Origin: Strigamia acuminata
Lineage: Eukaryota; Arthropoda; Chilopoda; Geophilomorpha; Linotaeniidae
DNA length: 64,000 nucleotides
Reading direction: 5' to 3'
Assembly: GCA_949358305.1 (NCBI GenBank)
Contig: OX442314.1
Location: 29,931,118-29,995,117, forward strand
The notes under the pieces were generated by a model. The model saw only the letters and a list, made by a program, of their open reading frames with translations. It was not told where the DNA came from and searched no databases. Positions 55,685-64,000 of the stretch are shown piece by piece (the first letter of the stretch is position 1; every line of letters begins with the position of its first letter). The translations under genes were made by a program, and so were the position numbers.

Positions 55685-56890
55685 CTAAAAACTACACTAC
55701 TTTTACAACTAAAAAAAATATTTGAGACTGTATTTTTATTATTATACCAATGCCTTCTTGGCTTTAGATGCTTCTGGTCCAAAGGCACATTTATGGCTTC
55801 ATTTGGGTCAAAATGAGGAAATTTTCACCAATTGCAATGCCTATTGTATGTTTGTATATAGTACACTGTATACATTAAAGAGAGTAGGACTAGAATAACC
55901 TCCATCTTCTCATTTCAGTCGAGACTTGACTTGATCTTGCTACGTTCATAAGGTATGTGCGGGAAAATTAAGCTCCCACAATGCAAAGCACCCCTCTCGA
56001 CCAATTGAAGCATCGATGTGTCCTCTTGGAAAATTTAACAAGAACTTTCCAGTCCGCAGGGATGATGGTTATATGTTTAATATAGACAAAGTTTAAAATA
56101 ATTTACCAGCGTTAGAGATTTTCCTAGTACCAATTCCGGTATTTTTAAGTAGTAACCCATTGTAGCACCTATTTCATGCCCACGCAGAATTGTTTTGTCT
56201 ACGGAAAAAAAAATTACAAATTGCTCGAATCAATAAGAAATCGAGTTTATTAATTCACCTCCAATTTTGCTACAAGTACCCCTTGGATGCAGTTCTTGCG
56301 TAATAGTTACATTTTCTAGGACAAGTGTCTAACAATATCAGACACACATTAGGATCAAAATTAAATTTGAACTTTAATAAACATATATAGTGCATAGTTT
56401 CTTATAAACTTACTCTTTGCTGACGCTTACTGTCGAAGGAGAAGTAGTCCTCAATGATATTGAAACTGTAGTTCAAATTCCACAACTTGGTAAGATCAAC
56501 GTCAGGTCTTGTTATGAGTGCATCCAATGGGTTTAGAGAAGCCACGTCTGTCACTTCTAATTCGGACGATTTGTAGTAATCCAACACATACTGATTTAGT
56601 GGTACACAAACATGACTGGGTGCATGGTAGCCCTCTTCCATCTTTTCTTCAAAGACATCGACCGTAGTTGGACTATCCAAGTATTAAGAAATGCGATCGT
56701 ACATTTGATAGCAGTAGATGAGAATGCAGACACCAAGAAGAAGAGCCCAAAAGAACCGAAATGCAAGTGTTTTGTTCTTATCGATCATTGGTTGAAACTC
56801 TCCAGGAATTTTCGTTTTGATGTTTTGCCTCTCGAGTAAATGTCTCACTTGATGGCGAATTGTTCTGCGGGATCGTCGTTTACTTTCCAT

Positions 56891-58037
56891 TTTACTGTTG
56901 CTGAACAAGTAACGGCAAAACTGAATGTATAATTTGACGTATATTTAAATGTTGTCGAGCATATTGAATGGCTCCCGAGAATTTATAATTTATACGGGAA
57001 AAACAACGGCTGCAACACCAGGTCTGAATAAAAAACAAACACTCAGAAACGTATAATTACAGGCATATTCACAGTTCCGAAATTATTAATATTTTATTTT
57101 TTATACCGTAGTTTCATTTCTATCTCGTTTGTACACTAAGGAAAATTAAAAATTGAAATGAAAAGTATATGTTTTCCGTTTTCAGATAGTAGAGCTAGCC
57201 TTCAAACCACACTTGTGTTGAGTAATAATGATCGTATCCTACAAAGGTAAAAAGAATATCTTTAAAAAAAAATAATAGAAGTTTAATCGGCGATTAATCT
57301 TCCAATGGTTCATCTAACACCAAATTAATATACTTTTATGACTATTACAATCGCGATAACATTGTTGAAATTGGTGGCCAACTCAGGGAACTCCTCTTAT
57401 TTTTGTACTTTTAAGTCCATTATTGATCTGTTGTGATCACTTTGCTGCGGCACACTAGAACGACTGGACGAGTCATTTTGACTGTTTAAAACAGCTTGTG
57501 ACCGCTTGGCCACCCACGGTGACCAGTGTCACTCCACGTGGAGTGGCAAAGGGCGACAGCCTTAAGACCACTGAACAGTGTGGTTAAACTTCGTTAAAAA
57601 CTAATTGTGTTTCCCCAATTGGAATTGATTCTCCTTACATAAAAGAAGGATCTGTATGTCCACCAATAAGATCTGATCAGTGGGGTTTGATTACATGTGT
57701 AACAATCACACTGTTTTGACTGTACTAAATGATTAATTTCACCAATAGATGGCGCTGATGTTATTTAGCGGGAAATATTACTTATAAACGTTTGTGATTC
57801 ATACATAAAGTAAATAAAATCATGTTTTATGGCTGTTTCGAGTCAAATCTGGTTTTTAACATATTTATTCATACAAATATTTAGTTACAAATAGTTTATG
57901 ATAATATTCTTAGAATTTATCATAAAACTAGGTTATGGATTAGAACCACCCTTCGCATCTGCACCAAGTTCACACTACACCTGGATTAAGTGAAAAGACT
58001 TAAATAAAAATTTTAAAAAAATTGTTGTATTTTATTA
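56891..58037. other. Upstream region of gene C and intergenic
   Basis: 56891-57475 duplicates the gene B upstream region. 57490-57560 is a GC-richer string with GTGACCGCTTGGCCACCCA, related to a reversed copy in the gene B intron near 37300. 57739-57757 carries TCACCAATAGATGGCGCTG, a CTCF-like string. No gene. Confidence 0.45.
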
Positions 58038-59117
58038 TTACCATTTTAGCCACTGATGTTTGAGTGACTCTTTTGCCGAAGAGCGGTTATGCGGATCAAT
58101 CGCCAACATGGGCAATAAAAACTCGGCAAACTTGCGCGCTTCGTCTTCATTCCAGCCATGTGTTTTAGTAAGCAATTCAATCAATCCACGTATCTTCATT
58201 TTAGGATAATGGCGAAGCTTCTCCTTCCTAGAAAAATATTTTAAAGTGTTTTTCTCGATCTTTCGTTGTGGTATACCGCCCAGCAATTCCAATATACGTA
58301 ACATGTGTAGCAAATCCTCTTTCCGACTCTCTTCGTCATGAATTGGAAACAGAAAATGACCGGTTGCCAAATCAAATGCCATGCAAGCAGTGCTCCAAAC
58401 ATCAGCATTCGGTCCGTAATCTGCTTCCAACAAAACCTCTGGACAACGATACGCACTTGCTTGAATAAGAGTCGAGAAATGTCGATTGACCCAACAGCCA
58501 TTTCCAAGATCGGCTATTGTAACCGTCAGTTCTTCTCGAGCATTCTTCACCAATAAGATATTATCTGGTTTAATATCCGTATGAATAATTCTACACGTTG
58601 TGTGCAAGTAATCCAGGGATTCGAGTACCTGTCGTATGATTCTTTTTACACTCGCTATTGGCAGACCTTTATCCTCTGAATTAATGTTATATTTTAACAA
58701 ATCTTGGCCCAAAACGTCAAACACCATGCACACGTGAGGGCCATACGTACCATTGAGTTCAAAATTGTCTCGTAAGTGAACTATTTTGCCCTTATGAGAT
58801 CCATCGGGGTCGCAGCGTCGTATGTGTTCGAGAATTTTGATCTCCCTTAGAGCTGATGTTGTGGCTTCTAGCGAAGTTTTCATTATCTTTAATGCGACAG
58901 ACTGCAGGTCGTGTTCGTCCCAGCACAGCCAAACGGTTGAGAAATTGCCCCAACCGAGTTTGCGAAGAACTGTGTATCTATTGCAAATCGTTTCACCGAT
59001 TTGCAATCGATAATAACCGCCAAAATAATAATCGTCTTGATCTTCGACGTCGCTATCGCGATCATCTTCGGTCGCACTTTGCAAATTATTGTTTTCGTCC
59101 ATGTTTTCTTGCTTCAA
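58038..59117 (-). CDS. SRPK: SRPK-type serine/threonine kinase, intronless
   Basis: 359 residues in one uninterrupted frame. SRPK-type kinases phosphorylate Arg-Ser-rich splicing factors in cytoplasm and nucleus. Seen: an acidic N-terminus; GWGNFSTVWL (glycine loop, about 55-64); the catalytic Lys in VALK (78); Glu 92; HTDIKPDN (catalytic Asp 181), DLG (203-205) instead of DFG, and IQASAYRCPEVLL as activation/P+1 loop. These are SRPK hallmarks. Two features are unusual: no introns in an intron-rich neighbourhood, and no long spacer insert between the kinase lobes, which makes it shorter than typical SRPKs (500-700). The P+1 stretch has Ala-Ser-Ala where the family usually has Thr-Arg-Gln. A second ATG at 59102 is possible. 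AATAAA follows the stop closely (about 58024). Possibly a retrocopy that remains coding; all core catalytic residues are kept. Confidence 0.9.
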   Translation of the reverse strand: MKQENMDENNNLQSATEDDRDSDVEDQDDYYFGGYYRLQIGETICNRYTVLRKLGWGNFSTVWLCWDEHDLQSVALKIMKTSLEATTSALREIKILEHIRRCDPDGSHKGKIVHLRDNFELNGTYGPHVCMVFDVLGQDLLKYNINSEDKGLPIASVKRIIRQVLESLDYLHTTCRIIHTDIKPDNILLVKNAREELTVTIADLGNGCWVNRHFSTLIQASAYRCPEVLLEADYGPNADVWSTACMAFDLATGHFLFPIHDEESRKEDLLHMLRILELLGGIPQRKIEKNTLKYFSRKEKLRHYPKMKIRGLIELLTKTHGWNEDEARKFAEFLLPMLAIDPHNRSSAKESLKHQWLKW

Positions 59118-59747
59118 CGAGTGAAATAAAAATAGTATTGTGACGGTCGACTACTGCCAAACGAAGTGTTTATGTTCTAGACAGAGAGTCAGGAGATTAT
59201 ATATGTATCAAATTTTGAGTCACGTATATTTAACGTACCGTATGTTGCGATAACGTAATAGAAATGTAATTTTGTATATTTTTATGTCCATTGTTGACAT
59301 TTTGAATTGTATCATTCAACAAAACCTATACCATTATTATTATTAACACCAAAACCTGTTCATTGTAGTGTTTAGACGTAAATAAATTAACATTTTGCTG
59401 AATCCTGTTGCCAAAAAATCTTTTTTTTAATCTTTTAGTACATTATACATTATGAAAATATTACTATTGTGGTTTACATTATTTATACAATCTAATTAAA
59501 AGGCATATTTACTGGATTTTCACTCCAAAAACCCACAAGTTACCCGATAAGTGGTTTAAAAACTAACATTTTTTTGAAAATAAGAGTCAGAAGCGTGGAA
59601 ATATAATAATTCCAAACCGTAAACTTACAAATTCGATGTTTTTTGAACAGATTATTATCCCTAATATTAACAATACAGTATATTTAAATTACATATGAGA
59701 TGTCATCACCATACGATCAAATAAATCAATTCTTTTTCACTTCATTT
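59118..59747. other. Intergenic between kinase and glutamine synthetase
   Basis: AT-rich. It holds the kinase promoter on the right side of its start and the 3' UTR of glutamine synthetase. No additional gene. Confidence 0.45.
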
Positions 59748-61987
59748 CTAATCAAGACAAGTGGTGCGAACTATAATCTCGGTTACAGCATAAGGATCAC
59801 AATTGGAAGAAGGTCTACGATCTTCCAAATATCCTTTCTTATCTTCGGCCACACCGCGAGGAATTCGAATACTGGCACCACGATTAGCAACTCCGGCTGA
59901 GAAATCATGAATACTTGAAGTTTCATGATGACCTTAAAAAAAAAAGAACATTTAATGATTAATATCTAAATAGTGGTCACTAAATTGCATATCATATATT
60001 TAATGGTCGTGCCTTTGACTTTTTCGGTGTAACAACCCTTTGTTGTTCAATGCCAACTCAACTTTCAGTCATTAAATAACAACCAGTTAATCCACACATT
60101 TTTAAAGCCAATAAATAATAATAAACAAAAGAAAATGATAATTTAGAATCCAAAAATAAACCTTACCGGTTAATCTTCGCTCATTGTCCTTTCCCTGGTT
60201 TGGATCGTACGCTTTAATATGGTTTTCGTGGTTTTTGCCCAATTTCTCAATGGCTTTTTCAATATCTCTGCAAGTAAATCGCGAATTATGTAACAATTTA
60301 CATCATAGGAATCGGCGGCACAGGACAATTTAACAAATTTAATTTCCTCAAAAGTATTCCCACTATACTTTGGGAAGTGTCAGTTATCGTCTATGCGTGT
60401 GCAGGATAAGCCTAATGCAATTTAACTCTCTCAAAGTGATTTAATAACTCGTTTAACAAAATAAAAGGCGTGCCGGTCACTTTTGTGCTTGTAAAAAGTG
60501 AAATTGTTGGGTTAGGGAGGTTAAAAATTAATTCTTACTGAAGTCCATTGTCATCTCTCATGGATTTGGTGCTGTAATTTGTGTGACACCCAGCACCATT
60601 CCAATTTCCAGGGATAGGTTTTGGATCGAGAGATGCAACGATGCCGAATTCTTCGGCTATTCGGTGGAGAAGGAAACGCGCCATCCACAAATCATCACCC
60701 ATGCTGATTCCTTCGCAAGGTCCAATTTGAAATTCCCACTGAAATCAAATTAATTAAATAATTAGGATATATATTTATAGAGAATTAAAGGTTTCGTACA
60801 ATTTTGGAGCTTTTTTTTTAAATTTTGAACTATTAAATTAGGAATTATCATCAAAAAATGATATTAGACACCAAATATGCACTAATTTGGGTCTAAATGT
60901 AATTATTAAAAGTTATTCACCTTTATATTTTTAATGATTTTGTATAAAAATTAAAAATGAATGAATTACCTGAGCTGGCATAACTTCAGCATTAGTGCCG
61001 GCAATTTTAATTCCTGCGTACAGACAGGCTCGGTAGTGAGCTTCGACTACATCTCGGCCGAACACCTTATCGGCTCCAACACCGCAGTAATAAGGTCCTG
61101 TAGAAACAAATAAAAATGTATTCAATATTTAAAAAAAAAACATGTTTATTTAAATAATTTTTTTAAATGTCACCTTGGGGTCCAGGAAATCCATTTTTTG
61201 GCCAGCCAAAAGGATGTCCATCCACATCCAATAAAGTATACTCTTGCTCCATTCCAAACCACGGCTCGTAGCCTTTCACTTCTTCCATAACTTTGTTGCA
61301 TGTTAAACGATGATTAGTATCTAAATGAATAAATAAATAAATATTTATAATTTAATTTTTAATTTTTCTGATATGTTACCCGTCGGCTTCTTATTATATT
61401 TGTACGTTTCGCACAAAACTAATTTGTTGTTTCCACCACGAAATGGATCGCGATAAATGGCTACCGGATAGAGATAAACATCGGAATTGGATCCTTCGGC
61501 CTGGTAAGTGCTCGAACCATCGTAATTCCAAATTGGTAATTCTATTTAAATAAATAAAAAATAAAAATCAATTAATTTGCTTTCCAAATTAATATTCTGC
61601 ACCAATAAAAACAATTCAAAAATTCAAAACAAAAAATTCTGGCTCAAAACCAATTTTCTCAAATTACAATTTAAAAAAAAAATCCAAACTATAATTCAAA
61701 ATTGCATAAATTTAAATGCACAAGTGACCCAATTTAAAAAAAAATTAAATACAAATTATATATTTGGAATTTTATAACTTTAATACACATTATATAATTG
61801 TATTATACACACCTGATGGACTTTTAGGTACAGTTGGGTGAGTGCGAGTTTTAGCCCTCAATCCTTCGCCAGTTCCATCAATCCACACATACATGCATTG
61901 GACCAGATCTTCAGGTTGGGCCAAATTCAAATATTTGGTCAAGATATTTTTATTGGTGACAACACTGGGAGAAATTGTCAATGTCAT
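59748..61987 (-). CDS. GS: Glutamine synthetase (cytosolic, type II)
   Basis: Makes glutamine from glutamate, ammonia and ATP. It is central to nitrogen assimilation and ammonia detoxification. Seven coding exons: 61987-61813, 61541-61380, 61320-61174, 61097-60970, 60738-60539, 60267-60167, 59932-59748. They total 1098 nt, or 365 residues, the normal length for eukaryotic GSII. Seen: [26 protein letters not shown], the metal-binding [24 protein letters not shown] and [10 protein letters not shown] of the ATP/glutamate site. All splice sites are GT-AG and phases agree. The start ATG at 61987 has no mitochondrial-type presequence, so the cytosolic form is likely. An untranslated first exon ends at a GTAAGT donor near 62604, with its acceptor at about 61998. 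Confidence 0.97.
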
Positions 61988-62604
61988 TCTTCACAATCTA
62001 TATTTTTAAAAAAAAAAATCAAAAATCAAAATTATGAATATTTATAAATATTTCCGATAAAAACAAGGATTTTCCAAATAGATAAAACATGATAGCCACA
62101 ATCAAATCATGAGAAAAAAAATTAAAAACTAAACTGCAAACAGATTAAACCAATCAAAACCACTTAAATTTATCTCTGTATAAATTGCCCGATACTCTTT
62201 CTCCTCCTTATCGCCTCACCAGTTGCAGAAAACGCAGAAAAACATCAAATATCCCTTCAAAATAAGCAAATAACCTTCAACTTATGTCATATTCGTGCAG
62301 GAAGCACATTAAATTACATGCAATTTAATTTTTAAAAAAATATATATTTAATCAAACCAAAAAAATTGTTGTTTTCGATATTTTCCTTATGCAATTTCCA
62401 CGTTCTCGCGTCCTTATTTCGAAATAAAATTTTATTAATTACATTCCCACACGTGGAAACATGCATAACATAATATTAAAACTAAACGAGCATGTGACGT
62501 TTTAAATAGCCGACTGCAATCACGTGCGCAAACACGGAAAGTTTTTTGAAAATGCAAACTCGAGAATTCGGTTTCGGAGACTCAGAGTTGAATTTCAGAC
62601 TTAC

Positions 62605-62945
62605 CGAAGTGTCCAAGCGAGAACAAAAGAGTGGAATAGAACTTCAGAGCACTTGTCGAGGCTTGAAAAGGTGTTCGCAGATCGGCAATCAGCTGTTTGA
62701 AGTACATGTGACCACTTGTTGCTGATTGGGCACCGGTATTTAAGGGTTCGTCCAAAATCGTGTCGAGAGGTATGACTCATTCAGCTGTGACGTTTCAAAC
62801 AGCAATTAAATCGTTTTGTGTTTTTTTTTCTTCTTCCTGTTGGTTTCCAGCTCCAGATTTAAATTTTTGAATTTTGAGTTTTGGAAAAAATAAATTTTTT
62901 ATTTATTTTTATTTATTTTTATTTATTTATTTTATTTTTGAGCAA

Positions 62946-62980
<35 letters not shown>

Positions 62981-63383
62981 AAAAATTGATTGGTTCAAAG
63001 TGGTTGCAGTAATTAAGAAAAATTGATTGATCCAAAGTGGTTGAAGTACAAGTAATTAAGAAAAATTGATTGACAATTATTGAGGTAGAAATAGAAACGT
63101 ACAAATAAACTTTTTTGTGGAAAGAAATTCTCGATTTATTTATTTATTTAAAAAGTTTTAAAATTTTTTTTATTTTTTTTTGAAATTGATGCTTTGTGAG
63201 GGTAAATAAAGACTTGAGAAAGATTGTTGCCCTTTTTTTAGGTTTCGTCATGCTAAAATAGTAAAATACATAAAAGTTTAAGTGTTTTTGCCTTCGTGTG
63301 ACATAGAAATCTCAATTCACACTTGCGCCACTAGGGCGCTCGTTTTAAAGGTGATGAGCATCCAGCAGGCGGCAGTTTGAAGG
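62605..63383 (-). promoter_or_regulatory. Glutamine synthetase first exon, promoter region and simple repeats
   Basis: On the minus strand an untranslated exon ending at about 62605 and a TTAAATAC string near 62735 are consistent with a promoter. Further out are a T-run (about 62947-62972) and ATTTATTTATTT tracts (62890-62940). A direct repeat of about 50 bp (GAAAAATTGATTG, TCCAAAGTGGTTG) lies at about 62980-63075. No other gene. Confidence 0.4.
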
Positions 63384-63387
63384 TTAA

Positions 63388-63821
63388 CCCTTCCAACCCT
63401 GAGATGGGTCATTTTGTGACCCTGTTTTAAAAAAATCATTATTTTTATAAGAAATAATTTTTTTTTCTCTCTGATTTTTGCTGACTATTCCTTTGAAACA
63501 TCACTAGACACTATACCACAGTTGAAACTTTTTTAATTTTTTAAGTTTTTCTATAATTTGAACTCAAAGTTTAACTGGGTCAAAAAAGACCCATCTTAGG
63601 ATTCCAAAGGACATAAATTATGATCATCAGCAGGCTCCGCTAATGTCAATCATTGCCACCAGGTGTCGCAGCGGCCATCTTTGTTGTTGTCAAAAACACA
63701 CGTGTTGGCCAAATTCCTTCGGAAATCTTTAAGACCCGGATTTTGCGCATGCGCAGAATCTGGGTCAAATAATGCCCATCTTAGGGAGAGATGGGAGGCC
63801 AATTCTTTCGGGTTGGAAGGG
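63388..63821. mobile_element. PiggyBac-type MITE with TTAA ends
   Basis: 434 bp flanked by TTAA (63384-63387 and 63822-63825). Terminal inverted repeats are CCCTTCCAACCC and its exact complement. Subterminal ATGGGTCA and TGACCC-like motifs are repeated inside (for example TGGGTCAAAAAAGACCCATC near 63574 and TGGGTCAAATAATGCCCATC near 63761). No transposase frame. Confidence 0.85.
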
Positions 63822-64000
63822 TTAATTATGAATTTAACGTTGGTGCAAATGCACCGATGCTAATATTGTCGTCATAAATGTCTCCACGTGTGAAAGTTAC
63901 GGCGAAATTTGAACTCGGCAATTGAGTGATATTTTTTTATTTTTTTATTATTATCAAAGGTAATACGGCGCTTCACCACTTAGCACGCAGCATCAATGAT

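Larger units (their letters stand above)
51656..56106. other. Gene C intron expanded by retroelement debris
   Basis: The gene B equivalent is 922 bp. It holds an inverted repeat (52058-52232) and the LTR fragment plus gypsy remnant at 52518-55684. Homology to the B intron is visible on both sides (about 51660-52290 and from 56036). Confidence 0.6.
44412..56890 (-). pseudogene. DEG/ENaC gene C: decayed tandem duplicate of gene B
   Basis: All eleven exons of gene B are recognisable: 56890-56414, 56328-56259, 56198-56107, 51655-51569, 47412-47309, 47247-46440, 46351-46267, 46205-46120, 45156-45058, 44989-44880, and a last exon starting 44818. The first ten have the same lengths as in B. Lesions: TAA at 56684-56686 where B has Tyr, directly after membrane segment 1; loss of one A in an A-run (44582-44589 versus 35647-35655) shifting the frame before the final membrane segment; an extra block of about 42 nt near 44455-44497; and two ectodomain Cys replaced (exon 3 Gly, exon 5 Ser). 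Introns are kept, so it is a segmental, not processed, pseudogene. A short protein from a downstream start cannot be excluded. Confidence 0.9.

Noticed and set aside
44412-56890. Gene C as a functional channel or as a processed pseudogene
   Set aside because: A stop in exon 1 and a frameshift argue against function; retained introns with intact splice sites rule out retroposition.

Overview
The window is animal, almost certainly arthropod, nuclear DNA. It is AT-rich, with short GT-AG introns of about 50-300 bp, a cytosolic glutamine synthetase, an SR-protein kinase, a retinol-dehydrogenase-like SDR, and a cluster of pickpocket-type DEG/ENaC channel genes. Roughly half of it is transposable elements. 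The species cannot be named from the sequence alone.

Layout. Positions 1-1.2 kb hold the 3' end of a plus-strand single-pass membrane protein. Position 1.5-1.8 kb has a Copia RT fossil. A seven-exon SDR/RDH gene lies at 2.4-3.9 kb (minus), followed by a Copia deletion derivative with identical LTRs and a 5-bp TSD (4.15-7.7 kb). From 8.3 to 57 kb the host sequence is a minus-strand array of three DEG/ENaC genes, here called A (8.3-33.3 kb), B (35.5-40.8 kb) and C (44.4-56.9 kb). A, B and C are working labels.

The central observation is that each gene encodes two complete DEG/ENaC subunits in one chain (four membrane segments). The fusion point sits inside one 808-nt exon of identical length in all three genes, and the two halves share the same series of intron phases (0-1-0-0-2). 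By my exon model gene B is intact (794 residues). Gene A (793 residues) is split inside an 85-nt exon by a 20.3-kb nest of retrotransposons. Gene C is a tandem-duplicate pseudogene with a stop in exon 1 and a frameshift before the last membrane segment.

The insertion in gene A is a large Ty3/gypsy element (9333-29648) with 1548-bp LTRs, a tRNA-Gln-type primer site, a canonical -1 frameshift signal between gag and pol, and an unfamiliar third ORF of 497 residues. A complete, apparently recent BEL/Pao element (13177-19536, LTRs identical by eye) is nested in its gag. Genes B and C derive from a roughly 6-kb segmental duplication. Copy C has since grown to about 14 kb by gaining a 19-bp minisatellite, a hAT-like MITE, a block of satellite and foldback DNA, and a chimeric gypsy fragment.

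The right end holds an intronless SRPK-type kinase (58.0-59.1 kb, minus), a seven-coding-exon glutamine synthetase gene (59.7-62.0 kb, minus, with an untranslated first exon near 62.6 kb) and a piggyBac-type MITE with TTAA ends (63.4-63.8 kb). The host genes do not form an operon. Their only shared logic is the local expansion of the channel family and its erosion by mobile elements.
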